DNA of 64,000 bases from Sphingomonadales bacterium Ga0077531 (GTDB taxonomy: Bacteria; Pseudomonadota; Alphaproteobacteria; Sphingomonadales; Sphingomonadaceae), in NCBI GenBank assembly GCA_001464915.1, contig LNED01000022.1, positions 62,001 to 126,000 of the forward strand, in the 5' to 3' direction. The position numbers and the translations under genes are program-made. Of the stretch, positions 55,797 through 64,000 are shown one piece after another. Under the pieces are notes generated by a model. That model saw only the letters and a list, made by a program, of their open reading frames with translations, searched no databases and had not been told where the DNA came from. Position 1 is the first letter of the stretch. The number at the start of each line of letters is the position of its first letter.

Positions 55797-55937
55797 AGGG
55801 GGATCTCCTTTGATAGGGTTGTCACGACTGCAAGCCCTCCCGCTTGCCCCAAAGCTACGCAGGCTTGGGGAACGCGGATGCGGAGAAAATGATATTGCGG
55901 ATGAATTGCCGCTGGCGCGCGGCGAAGCGAGACCGCC

Positions 55938-56714
55938 TCAGACCGGAGTGAAAGCGCCATTGGCCACCACTGGGCCTGCGTCCACGCCTTCGGGCTTTCC
56001 GCCAAGCGGCTCGCGGGTGAGCACCAGGCTCGCCCCGTCGCTCAGCTTGGCGGTGACGGCGGCGGGCAGCACCATGCTGCGTACTTCACCGGGCGCTACC
56101 ACGCCCAGCGATTGCAGGTCGCTGCCATCGGCGGGCACCAGCCACAGCTCGTGATCATGCACCCCGTCGGCGGTGAGACCGATCGCCGCGACCAGCATCT
56201 TTTCGCTCTCGGGGATGTAAGTGACGTCGAGCCGCAGGCCCGTTTCACCAATCGGCACAGTGGCGACCAAAGGCGCAGCGGCAGCGATTTGCGCCGGTGC
56301 TTCGACCGGGGAGCGGCCCGGGGCAAAGGCGAACAGCGCCAGCGCCACTGCCGCAGCGGCTGACGTCAATCCCGCCACCCACTGCCAGCGCCGCACCCGC
56401 GCTTCGAGCGCGACCACGTTGGTCGGCGCAGCGGTGTCGTCCGCCGGAGCTGCCAAAGCTTGCTGTGCGGCAATTCGTGCCGTGATCCCGTCCCACACCT
56501 GCGCGCTCGGCTCAGCGCCGGGCATCGCGTCGGTCAGCGGGGCGAACCAATTGTCCCACCATTCCTTGCGCCAGGCAAAGTCGGGATCGGTCGCATATTT
56601 CCCGCGCGCGGCGAGCAGTTCTTCGCCTTCGAGCAGGCCCAAGGCCCATTCGGCCGCGATCATGGGATCGTCGCGGGTCACTTCGGGCTCGGGTGTGTTC
56701 TCAGCGCCGCTCAT
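55938..56714 (-). CDS. Anti-sigma factor (RskA-like)
   Basis: 258 aa. An N-terminal cytoplasmic anti-sigma region (AAEWALGLLEGEELLAARGKYATD) precedes a single membrane span (about 110-130, WVAGLTSAAAAVALALFAF) and an extracytoplasmic RskA-like domain (ESEKMLVAAIGLTADGVHDHELWLVPADGS). It overlaps the sigma gene by 4 bp, so the pair is coupled. It should hold the sigma factor inactive until a signal arises outside the membrane. Confidence 0.85.
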   Translation of the reverse strand: MSGAENTPEPEVTRDDPMIAAEWALGLLEGEELLAARGKYATDPDFAWRKEWWDNWFAPLTDAMPGAEPSAQVWDGITARIAAQQALAAPADDTAAPTNVVALEARVRRWQWVAGLTSAAAAVALALFAFAPGRSPVEAPAQIAAAAPLVATVPIGETGLRLDVTYIPESEKMLVAAIGLTADGVHDHELWLVPADGSDLQSLGVVAPGEVRSMVLPAAVTAKLSDGASLVLTREPLGGKPEGVDAGPVVANGAFTPV

Positions 56715-57298
56715 GCCGCTTCGCTCGCTTCAAGACAGGCGCGCAGGCGCATCAGCCCGCGCCTGATCCAGCTTTTCATCGTGCCCAGCGGCACATCGGC
56801 GGCTTCGGCCAGCTGCGCATAGGTCTGCCCTTCGAAAAATGCCGCACGGATGTGGCCCTGCGTGCGGTCATCAAGACCGCCGAGGCATTTGTGAATTTGC
56901 GCCGCCTGCTCAGCATCGACCAGCAGCATATCGGCGAGCGGGCTTTCATCGGCAAGCGGGGCTGCTTCCTCAACCGCCACCGCACCGCCGCGAACTTTAC
57001 CTGTGCGCAGGCGGTCAATTGCGCGATTACGGGCGAACGCCGCCAGCCACGCGATCGGGCTCGCGCGGGTCGGGTCATAGCGGTCGGCCCGCTGCCACAG
57101 ATTGACATAGACGTCTTGCAAGGCGTCCTCGGCTTCCTTTTGATCCCCCAAGATACGCAGGCAGATCCCGAACAGTTTCACCCGCGTGGCGCGGTAAATT
57201 TCTTCCAATGCCGACTCATCGCCGCCCGCCAGCCGCGCCATCGCGTCGCGCAGCGCCTCGCGCGCTTCATCCGAGGTGGGGCGAGGACGCGCGGCCAT
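56711..57298 (-). CDS. ECF sigma factor (SigK-like)
   Basis: 195 aa from the ATG at 57298, which shares one base with the stop of the upstream CDF gene (TGATG); another start lies at 57307. Region 2 (YRATRVKLFGICLRILGDQKEAEDALQDVYVNLW) and region 4 (YAQLAEAADVPLGTMKSWIRRGL) of ECF sigma factors are clear, and no extra domain is seen. It is followed by its anti-sigma gene. Confidence 0.92.
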   Translation of the reverse strand: MAARPRPTSDEAREALRDAMARLAGGDESALEEIYRATRVKLFGICLRILGDQKEAEDALQDVYVNLWQRADRYDPTRASPIAWLAAFARNRAIDRLRTGKVRGGAVAVEEAAPLADESPLADMLLVDAEQAAQIHKCLGGLDDRTQGHIRAAFFEGQTYAQLAEAADVPLGTMKSWIRRGLMRLRACLEASEAA

Positions 57299-58248
57299 CA
57301 GCTGCATCCGTGCCCGCACGGGTTTTCGCCGCTTTCGACCTGCAAGGTGGAATGCCCGACCCCGAACCGCGTTTCGAGCGAATCTGCTAACTCGCGCAGG
57401 AGTGTGTCTGACGCAGGTCGCCCCGGCATCACCAGATGCGCGGTCAACGCGGTTTCGGTGGTCGACATCGGCCATACATGGAGATCGTGCACCGCCGTCA
57501 CCCCATCAAAGCTGGCAAGGTGCGCCTTGACCTCAGCCAGATCAATCCGCGCAGGCACCGCGAGCAGGCCCATCGTCAGGCTGTCGCGCGCCAGCCCCCA
57601 CGTGCCCCACGCGATCACCGCGACGATGACGAGGCTGACCAGCGGATCAATCCAGGCAAAGCCGGTGAGGATGATCGCCACCCCGGCCACTACCACGCCC
57701 AGCGATACCAGCGCATCGGCGGCCATGTGGAGATAGGCTCCGCGAATATTGATGTCCTCCTGACCGCGCATGAACAGCATGGCAGTTAACGTGTTGATGC
57801 CCACTCCGATCCCGGCGACGATCACCATCGCCATGCCTTCGGGCTGTTGCGGGGTCATCACCCGGTCGAACGTCTCGAACAAAATCGCCCCGATCGCGAA
57901 GGCCAGCAGCATCGCGTTGCCCAGCGCGGCGAGGATCGTCGAGCTTTTGTAGCCATAGGTGAACCGGCCCGAAGGCGGGCGCCGTGCGGCGATGCTGGCG
58001 ATCCATGCCAGCACTAGCGCCAGCACATCCGACAGGTTGTGCCCCGCGTCCGCCACCAGCGCCATCGATCCGTAGATGAACCCGGCCGCCGCCTCGATCA
58101 CCACAAAGGCGAGGTTCAGCCCGATGGCGATCATAAACGCGCTGCCGAAATTGGCCGGGCCGTGGTGGTGGCCATGCGCGCTGTGCAGCCCGTGGCAATC
58201 GGACGCAGCGCTGCTGTGGGCATGGTTATGAGCGTGCGCGTGAGCCAT
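57298..58248 (-). CDS. Cation diffusion facilitator (zinc-type CDF transporter)
   Basis: 316 aa. A His-rich N-terminus (MAHAHAHNHAHS, then HSAHGHHHG) precedes six predicted spans, with the site residues in ADAGHNLSDVLAL and HMAADALVSLG (His/Asp pairs of span 2 and 5). The C-terminal ~80 residues form the cytoplasmic dimerisation domain. It exports zinc or similar divalent cations. The metal is not certain. Confidence 0.92.
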   Translation of the reverse strand: MAHAHAHNHAHSSAASDCHGLHSAHGHHHGPANFGSAFMIAIGLNLAFVVIEAAAGFIYGSMALVADAGHNLSDVLALVLAWIASIAARRPPSGRFTYGYKSSTILAALGNAMLLAFAIGAILFETFDRVMTPQQPEGMAMVIVAGIGVGINTLTAMLFMRGQEDINIRGAYLHMAADALVSLGVVVAGVAIILTGFAWIDPLVSLVIVAVIAWGTWGLARDSLTMGLLAVPARIDLAEVKAHLASFDGVTAVHDLHVWPMSTTETALTAHLVMPGRPASDTLLRELADSLETRFGVGHSTLQVESGENPCGHGCS

Positions 58249-58254
58249 TGGCGA

Positions 58255-58926
58255 TCAGTTATAGACGCAAGCATCCAGCCCGTCACGCCGGACTGTGCCG
58301 ATGCGGCGTTCAATGGTGTTACCGTGGCGCGCGAGCCACCCGCCGGGGCTTTTGACCGCGCGTTTCTTGGGGCTGGGCAGGGCTGCGGCCATGCGGCTTG
58401 CCTCGTCCGCGGATAGGCGCGCGGCGGAATGGCCGAAATACCGCTGCGACCCGGCCTCGGCGCCGTAAGTGCCGATCCCGGTTTCCGCGACGTTGAGATA
58501 CACCTCCATGATCCGCCGCTTGCCCCAGATCGTCTCGATCCAGAAGGTGAACCACGCTTCCAGCCCTTTGCGGAAAAAACCGCCGCCTTGCCACAGGAAC
58601 ACGTTTTTGGCGGTCTGCTGGCTGATGGTCGATCCGCCGCGCTCGCGTTCTCCGGCGAGGCGTTCCTCGATCGCCTGCTCGATCGCTTCGGCATCGAAGC
58701 CGTAATGTTCGCAGAACCGCGAATCCTCCGCCGCAATCACTGCCGAGACCAGATTGCGATCAATATTGTCGAGGCTTTCCCAATCCTTGGTGATGCCGTT
58801 TTCGTCCAGCACCATTGTCGCGGTGACGGGGACGGGGATCCATTTGAACGCCACCACCAGCACCAGCGTGATGCCGATGAACCCAGCGATGATCTTGGCA
58901 AAAATGCGGAGGATGCGAAGCGCCAT
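58255..58926 (-). CDS. mtgA: Monofunctional peptidoglycan glycosyltransferase
   Basis: 223 aa. One N-terminal span (IIAGFIGITLVLVVAF) is followed by the glycosyltransferase family 51 motifs: AVIAAEDSRFCEHYGFD (catalytic Glu), RGGSTISQQTAKNVFLW and KRRIMEVYLNVAETG. It polymerises lipid II without a transpeptidase domain. It ends 6 bp before the CDF start. Confidence 0.93.
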   Translation of the reverse strand: MALRILRIFAKIIAGFIGITLVLVVAFKWIPVPVTATMVLDENGITKDWESLDNIDRNLVSAVIAAEDSRFCEHYGFDAEAIEQAIEERLAGERERGGSTISQQTAKNVFLWQGGGFFRKGLEAWFTFWIETIWGKRRIMEVYLNVAETGIGTYGAEAGSQRYFGHSAARLSADEASRMAAALPSPKKRAVKSPGGWLARHGNTIERRIGTVRRDGLDACVYN

Positions 58927-59031
58927 GCGCGCAGCCTTAGCGAACAGTTTTGCGCGGGGAAAGCATCGCTGCTTGCGCGCCGCGCCGGGGCATGGCTACC
59001 TATGGCCAACCAATCAGGGGAGAATGATCCG

Positions 59032-60369
59032 ATGCGCCTGTTCCACACCATCGCCGTCAGCGCGCTTGCGCTTGCCACCACGTTGTCTGCCGTGCCCGCG
59101 CTGGCGGACGATGCCGCAACCGTCGCCGCGATTGAGGCGGAGTATGACAATTACCTCGCCCCGCTGTTCGTCGATTTTCACCAGAATCCGGAGCTGTCAT
59201 TCCTCGAAAGCCGCACCGCTGCGAAGATGGCGGCTGAATTGAAGGCGGCGGGGCTTGAGGTGACAACCGGCGTCGGCGGCACCGGAGTGGTAGCGATGCT
59301 GCGCAACGGCGATGGCCCGCTGATCATGCTGCGCGCGGATATGGATGGGCTGCCGGTCGAGGAGAAATCGGGCCTCGATTACGCGTCGAAGGCCACGCAG
59401 GTCGGGCAGGACGGCGCGACCTATGCGGTGATGCACGCCTGCGGGCATGATGTGCACATCACGTCGATGGTCGGCACGGCGCGGCGGTTGATGGCGATGA
59501 AAGACCAGTGGAGCGGCACGGCGATGTTCATCGTCCAGCCTGCCGAGGAACTGGTCGGCGGAGCCAAGGCGATGATCGAAGGCGGGCTCTACAAACAGTT
59601 CGGCAAGCCCGATTATGCGCTCGCGTTTCACGTGGCGGCTGATCTTGCCACCGGCAAGGTTTCGGCGTCTGAAGGCACGCAGTATTCGGGATCGTCAGCG
59701 GTGGAACTGACCGTCCCCGGCATCGCCACCCACGGCGCATCGCCGCATCTGGGGCGCGATCCGGTGTACATCGCCGCGCAGATCATCACCGCGCTGCAAT
59801 CGATCGATAGCCGTGAGGTGTCGCCCTTGAAGCCTGTGGTGGTTACCGTGGGTGCGATGCACGCCGGGACGCGCGGCAATATCATCCCTGACAACGCCGT
59901 GTTGCAGCTGACCGTGCGCGCCAATGACGAGGAGACGCGCGCCTTGGCGCTCGCCGCGATCGAACGGATCGCGGTCAATATCGGCAAGGCGCATGGGTTG
60001 CCCGATGACAAGCTGGTGCAGATGAAAATCACCGGCGGCACGCCCGTCACCGCCAACGACCCGGCGCTTGCCCAACGCCTCAACGCGGTGATGCAGCGCG
60101 AATTGGGCGCGGCGGCGTTCGAGCCGTTTGTGCAGATGGATATGGGCGCAGAGGATTTCGCCTATTTCGTCGCGGCGGAACACGGCGTGCCGGGGTATTA
60201 CTTCGCGGTTGGCGGCACCCCGCAGGCTGCCATTGACGCAGAGGCCAATGGCGGGCCGGCGGTTGCCGGACACCATTCCCCGCTGTTCAAGGTCGCTCCG
60301 CGGGAAAGCGTGGTGCTTGGCACCCGTGCGATGGTGGCGGCGGTGCTTGACTTGGCTCCGGTGAAGTAG
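59032..60369 (+). CDS. Exported M20-family amidohydrolase
   Basis: 445 aa from the ATG at 59032, which gives a signal peptide (LFHTIAVSALALATTLSAVPALA); the longer upstream ORF overlaps mtgA on the other strand and is rejected. Metal-site motifs are MHACGHDVHIT and VQPAEEL, and the dimerisation domain shows GIATHGASPH. Members hydrolyse N-acyl amino acids or peptides; the exact substrate is unknown. Confidence 0.88.
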   Translation: MRLFHTIAVSALALATTLSAVPALADDAATVAAIEAEYDNYLAPLFVDFHQNPELSFLESRTAAKMAAELKAAGLEVTTGVGGTGVVAMLRNGDGPLIMLRADMDGLPVEEKSGLDYASKATQVGQDGATYAVMHACGHDVHITSMVGTARRLMAMKDQWSGTAMFIVQPAEELVGGAKAMIEGGLYKQFGKPDYALAFHVAADLATGKVSASEGTQYSGSSAVELTVPGIATHGASPHLGRDPVYIAAQIITALQSIDSREVSPLKPVVVTVGAMHAGTRGNIIPDNAVLQLTVRANDEETRALALAAIERIAVNIGKAHGLPDDKLVQMKITGGTPVTANDPALAQRLNAVMQRELGAAAFEPFVQMDMGAEDFAYFVAAEHGVPGYYFAVGGTPQAAIDAEANGGPAVAGHHSPLFKVAPRESVVLGTRAMVAAVLDLAPVK

Positions 60370-60379
60370 GGGCGCGGCA

Positions 60380-61288
60380 GTGAGCGCAGGCCGGACCTTA
60401 CGGGCAGGCTTGCTGGGGCTGGCATTCGCCTGCGCCCCAGTGGCCGCTTCTGCTGATGACAGCGCGGCTGCGCCCGAGGTCAGGCACTACGAAATCACCA
60501 GCCGCTACCGCACGACGTCCGAAGGCGAGGGCAGCTCGGGTTCATCGAGCGGGAGAAGCGGCTATCGCGAAGAAGTGCGCACCGATGCCGCTGGGTGCCG
60601 CATCCGCAGCTTCGATCTTGTCGATAACCCCGAGCAGCAGCGACCGGTGGCCGAATGGCAGATGCCGATCGTGCTGCAAGAATGCCCGGGCGCGGCTCCG
60701 GCACTCGCCAACCGGAACGAGGTGCTGGCGCGCCTCGATGCGTTTCTTACCGCCATCAAGGTAAGCCATGAGGCTTGCGGGCGTTACTATTTCACATGGA
60801 ACGTGTTCCTCATCGAATGCGACCCCGATGCTGCTGCTCAGAACATTCTGAAGAGCGATCTGAGCCTCATCCCGCTGGAGGATGGGGCTGACTACATTCT
60901 GCCTGACACAGGCACCCACGTGACCCTTGCGCTTGCCTCCAATGCAGCGCCGGGCCAGCGGATATTCACTGGGACCGCTGTCATTGATCCTGCGTACCTG
61001 CGCGATTCCGCTGCCGACACGATCATGGTGGTAGCCGAAGTTAGTGGCATGACGGTCACCCGCGAGGCGGCCTTGGCGCAGATCGCCGCGCACCAGTACT
61101 CGGGCAAGAGCGCGATCAGCGTGGTCGAAGAAGCCGCTGCCGATCGGATCACGACAACGATCATCGGCGAGGTCAGCGAAGTGGATGCTGAGGGGCAGGT
61201 TGAAACCCGCAAAAGCGAGGTCGTCACCAAAAGACAAAGGGTCGAAGCCGCTTCCGGCTCCGACCCTTCGCAATTCTCCGAATATTAA
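60380..61288 (+). CDS. Exported protein of unknown function, 302 aa
   Basis: The GTG start at 60380 gives a signal peptide (LRAGLLGLAFACAPVAASA). A Ser/Gly-rich stretch (EGEGSSGSSSGRSG) follows. The mature domain is mixed alpha/beta with two Cys. No family recognised. It ends 4 bp before the convergent rpoH gene. Confidence 0.55.
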   Translation: MSAGRTLRAGLLGLAFACAPVAASADDSAAAPEVRHYEITSRYRTTSEGEGSSGSSSGRSGYREEVRTDAAGCRIRSFDLVDNPEQQRPVAEWQMPIVLQECPGAAPALANRNEVLARLDAFLTAIKVSHEACGRYYFTWNVFLIECDPDAAAQNILKSDLSLIPLEDGADYILPDTGTHVTLALASNAAPGQRIFTGTAVIDPAYLRDSAADTIMVVAEVSGMTVTREAALAQIAAHQYSGKSAISVVEEAAADRITTTIIGEVSEVDAEGQVETRKSEVVTKRQRVEAASGSDPSQFSEY

Positions 61289-61291
61289 GTC

Positions 61292-62212
61292 TTACGCAAC
61301 GCCTGGAAGCAACCGTTCACCGGCGATCCGCTGCATTGCTTTTTGCAGCTTTTCAAACGCGCGCACTTCGATCTGGCGGATGCGTTCGCGGCTCACATCA
61401 TACGCCTGCGAAAGCTCTTCCAGCGTCTGCGGCTTTTCGGTCAGGCGGCGTTCGGTCAGGATGTGACGTTCACGCTCATTGAGGCTGCCCATCGCTTCGG
61501 CCAGCATCGCCATGCGCATCTGGCTTTCCTCAGCCTCGGCCACGGTTTCGTCCTGCAAGGGGCGATCATCGGTCAGCCAATCCTGCCATTCGCCGCCGCC
61601 TTCTTCGTCACCGCGCAAGCTGACGTTGAGCGACGCATCGCCGCCCATCATCATCCGCCGGTTCATGTTGACGACTTCCTGTTCCGGCACGCCCAGATCG
61701 GTGGCGATCTTGGTCACGTCGGCGGGCGACAGGTCGCTGTCTTCGTAGGCTTCGAGCTGCTTTTTCATGCGGCGCAGGTTGAAGAACAGTTTCTTCTGCG
61801 CAGCGGTGGTGCCCATTTTGACAAGGCTCCACGACCGCAGGATAAATTCCTGCATCGAGGCTTTGATCCACCACATGGCGTAGGTCGCAAGGCGGAAACC
61901 GCGATCGGGCTCGAATTTCTTGACGCCCTGCATCAGGCCCACGTTGCCTTCGGAAATGAGGTCAGCCACGGGCAGGCCATAGCCGCGATAACCCATCGCG
62001 ATCTTGGCGACGAGCCGCAGGTGGCTGGAAACAAGCTGGGCGGCGGCTTCGGGATCTTCGTGTTCCTGATACCGCTTGGCGAGCATATATTCCTGCTCAG
62101 CCGTCAGCAGCGGAAACTTGCGAATTTCCGACAGATAGCGGTTGAGCGACTGCTCACCGTTCAAGGCCGGGAGCGTCGAGGATTTTGTACGGGCACTTGG
62201 AGACTTGGTCAC
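61292..62212 (-). CDS. rpoH: Heat-shock sigma factor RpoH
   Basis: 306 aa from a GTG at 62212 with AAAGG upstream; a longer ORF to 62266 is possible but atypical. Sigma region 2 (AQLVSSHLRLVAKIAMGYRGYGLPVADLISEGNVGLMQG), the RpoH box variant (QKKLFFNLRRMK) and region 4 (YDVSRERIRQIEVRAFEKLQKAM) are clear. It directs transcription of heat-shock genes. Confidence 0.95.
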   Translation of the reverse strand: MTKSPSARTKSSTLPALNGEQSLNRYLSEIRKFPLLTAEQEYMLAKRYQEHEDPEAAAQLVSSHLRLVAKIAMGYRGYGLPVADLISEGNVGLMQGVKKFEPDRGFRLATYAMWWIKASMQEFILRSWSLVKMGTTAAQKKLFFNLRRMKKQLEAYEDSDLSPADVTKIATDLGVPEQEVVNMNRRMMMGGDASLNVSLRGDEEGGGEWQDWLTDDRPLQDETVAEAEESQMRMAMLAEAMGSLNERERHILTERRLTEKPQTLEELSQAYDVSRERIRQIEVRAFEKLQKAMQRIAGERLLPGVA

Positions 62213-62325
62213 TATTTGCCTAACCTTTCTGGTGTCGACCGCTTGCGCTGGACCCCTGATGGGCATCCCGCGAACTGGGCCACGGGCTTACATATAGCCG
62301 ATTCTTGCGCGTTTGTGTGCGCTTT

Positions 62326-63291
62326 TCATCGATTAGAACGTCGCAGTTGGTCGATCAGTTCCTGCATGTCAGGGGGCAAATCGCTGCGAAACATAAGGCT
62401 TTCGCCCGTTACCGGGTGTTGAAATCCCAGCTCGGCTGCGTGCAGCGCCTGCCGGGCAAAACCCAACTCTTCAACTACGGGGCGCAGGGCCTTTGGGATG
62501 CGGGCATAAGCAGGATCTCCTACTAAGGCATGGCCGATTGATGCGCAGTGAACACGCACCTGGTGGGTTCTGCCGGTTTCCAGACGGCATTCGATCAGCG
62601 CGGCATGATCGAACCGTTCGAGAACCTTGTAGTTGGTGACCGCCGTTTTCCCGCGTGAGGAATTGTTGGGCAGCACCGTCATTTTCTTTCGGTCGGCGTC
62701 TGATCGTCCAACACGGGCATTGATCGTGCCTTCCGCCGGCGAGGGGTGCCCGATGCAAACGGCGAGGTAGCGGCGATGGACGGTGTGCGCGGCGAATTGC
62801 ACGGCGAGGCCTTCATGCGCGGCGTCGGATTTGGCTACTACCAGCAGGCCGGAGGTATCCTTGTCGATCCGGTGGACGATCCCGGGGCGCGCGACCCCGT
62901 TGATGCCGGACAGCTTGCCCCCGCCATTTTTGGCGCAGTGGTGCAGCAGGGCGTTCACCAGCGTGCCGGTGATGTTGCCCACCGCCGGGTGCACCACCAT
63001 GCCCGCAGGCTTGTCGACCACGATCAGGTGCGCATCTTCATAAGCGATGGTCAGCGGAATGTCTTCGGGCGCGGCCTGCGCTGGCATGGCAGCGGCGATG
63101 ATGATGCGAAAGCGGGTACCGGCGGCGACCTTCATCGAGGCCGAGGTTGCAGTCTTACCCGCCACATCGACCCGTCCTTCATCGATCAACCCCTGCACCC
63201 GCGCGCGGCTGAGCCCGGTGGCTTCGGCCAGCGCCTTGTCGAGGCGGGCTGGGGCTTGAATGGTGCCGGTGATGATTTCGGGCTCGGACAT
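62326..63291 (-). CDS. rluD: Ribosomal RNA pseudouridine synthase RluD
   Basis: 321 aa from the ATG at 63291. An S4 domain (ARLDKALAEATGLSRARVQGLIDEGRV) precedes the catalytic domain with HRIDKDTSGLLVVAKSD (catalytic Asp in HRIDKDTSG) and LETGRTHQVRVH. RluD modifies helix 69 of 23S rRNA; the paralogous RluC is the alternative, but the S4 and motif spacing fit RluD. Confidence 0.88.
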   Translation of the reverse strand: MSEPEIITGTIQAPARLDKALAEATGLSRARVQGLIDEGRVDVAGKTATSASMKVAAGTRFRIIIAAAMPAQAAPEDIPLTIAYEDAHLIVVDKPAGMVVHPAVGNITGTLVNALLHHCAKNGGGKLSGINGVARPGIVHRIDKDTSGLLVVAKSDAAHEGLAVQFAAHTVHRRYLAVCIGHPSPAEGTINARVGRSDADRKKMTVLPNNSSRGKTAVTNYKVLERFDHAALIECRLETGRTHQVRVHCASIGHALVGDPAYARIPKALRPVVEELGFARQALHAAELGFQHPVTGESLMFRSDLPPDMQELIDQLRRSNR

Positions 63292-63307
63292 GGTAAGGCC
63301 ATGCGCG

Positions 63308-63703
63308 ATGGATATCGAAGTGACAAGCCAAGCTCTCACCACCATGCGCGCCGCCGCTGCCGCTGGGCATCCACATGAGGTATGCGGGTTGCTGCTGGGA
63401 GAAGGCGCGCGGATCATCGCCGCGCGCGTGGCCCGCAATGTCCATCCCACCCCTGCCACCCATTTCGACATCGACCCGCAGGCCTTGATCGACGCGCACC
63501 GCGCCGCGCGCGCTGGGGGGCCGCAGGTGCTCGGCTATTTCCACTCGCACCCGACCGGCGACCCCGTGCCCAGCATGACTGACCGCGTCTCTGCCTCGGG
63601 CGACGGGCGCATCTGGGCGATTATCGCCGGACACGACGTAAGGTTCTGGCGCGACGACATTGCGGGGTTTGCTGCTCTTTCCTTATGCTTAATCGAAAGC
63701 TAG
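63308..63703 (+). CDS. JAMM/Mov34-family metalloprotease-like protein
   Basis: 131 aa. The JAMM metal site is complete: E24 (HEVCGLLLGEG), H79 and H81 with S89 and D92 (YFHSHPTGDPVPSMTD). Bacterial members remove small ubiquitin-like or sulfur-carrier tails. The ATG at 63308 gives a compact domain; the upstream in-frame start at 63260 overlaps rluD. It is divergent from rluD with 16 bp between. Confidence 0.85.
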   Translation: MDIEVTSQALTTMRAAAAAGHPHEVCGLLLGEGARIIAARVARNVHPTPATHFDIDPQALIDAHRAARAGGPQVLGYFHSHPTGDPVPSMTDRVSASGDGRIWAIIAGHDVRFWRDDIAGFAALSLCLIES

Positions 63704-63713
63704 AACCGCCGGC

Positions 63714-64000
63714 ATGATATCCCAAACCGATCTCGCTGCGATGCTGTGTTCACGCCTGTGCCACGATATGCTGTCCCCCGTCGGCGCGCTCGCCAATGGG
63801 TTGGAGCTGCTGGCCGACGAACAAGACCCCGAAATGCGCGCGCGCTGCATGGAACTGCTCGAACAATCGGCGCGGATCAGCGCGGATAAGCTCAAGTTCT
63901 TCCGGCTGGCCTTCGGCGCGGCGGGCGGCTTTGGTGAGGCAATCCCGATTGACGAGGCGAAAGCCGTGATCAACGCGCTCGCCGCCGATAACAAGCGGGT
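63714..64000 (+). CDS. chpT: Histidine phosphotransferase ChpT, N-terminal part
   Basis: The gene runs off the window; the first 95 residues are visible. MISQTDLAAMLCSRLCHDMLSPVGALANGLELL is the DHp-like helix of ChpT, with phospho-accepting H17. In Caulobacter and relatives ChpT passes phosphate from CckA to CtrA and CpdR and so controls the cell cycle. It is 10 bp after the JAMM gene. Confidence 0.85.
   Translation, partial: MISQTDLAAMLCSRLCHDMLSPVGALANGLELLADEQDPEMRARCMELLEQSARISADKLKFFRLAFGAAGGFGEAIPIDEAKAVINALAADNKR

Noticed and set aside
55646..55892. 82-aa plus-strand frame opposite the fasciclin gene
   Set aside because: Mirror of the signal peptide region of the fasciclin gene, with no protein-like features.
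1..64000. CRISPR array or insertion sequence
   Set aside because: No regularly spaced direct repeats with unique spacers were seen, and no transposase gene or terminal inverted repeats typical of IS elements.

Overview
The window is high-GC alphaproteobacterial DNA. The chromosomal genes (tig-clpP-clpX, der with DUF2721 and DUF3297 neighbours, RpoH, a ChpT-type phosphotransferase, pyrB with a pyrC-like gene, DUF418) look like Sphingomonadales, most likely Erythrobacteraceae. The family-level assignment is an inference from gene content and order.

Positions 1 to about 35,436 are a plasmid-like integrative element, cut off at the left edge and ending at the 3' end of a tRNA-Val(CAC) gene. Its left part is a plasmid backbone: the end of a RepC-like initiator, a ribbon-helix-helix (RHH) membrane protein, a MobF relaxase-helicase, and a ParA plus RHH partition pair embedded in three arrays of 8-bp repeats that look like a centromere. 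The middle is defence-rich: an ATPase-subtilase pair matching IetAS (8.2-11.9 kb), a two-gene unit whose first protein has a HEPN motif (12.3-13.5 kb), and a tight three-gene operon of an unknown protein, a HEPN-like protein and a nuclease-STAND NTPase (17.5-13.5 kb). Then come a serine recombinase with two ParB-like proteins, a GIY-YIG-like protein, a five-gene type I restriction-modification operon joined by 4-bp overlaps (30.9-22.8 kb), a HipBA toxin-antitoxin pair, an XRE regulator, excisionase-like genes and a tyrosine integrase beside the tRNA.

Positions 35,436-64,000 are chromosome: sppA; pyrB with a pyrC-like gene lacking the metal-binding HxH; a ParA/RHH/TPR-SPOR operon divergent from a Sel1-SPOR gene; DUF418; bfd and bfr with a Fur-like box; DUF2721-der-DUF3297; tRNA-Leu(UAG); tig with a histone-like tail; an exported amidase; clpP and clpX; a fasciclin gene beside a SigK-like sigma/anti-sigma pair; a CDF transporter; mtgA; an M20 hydrolase; rpoH; rluD; a JAMM protein; and the start of chpT.

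The observations most worth following up are the phased octamer arrays in and around the element's parA, the three-gene HEPN/nuclease-STAND operon, and the type I operon that adds a degenerate methylase-specificity fusion and a small DUF4258-like protein behind a 39-bp inverted repeat.
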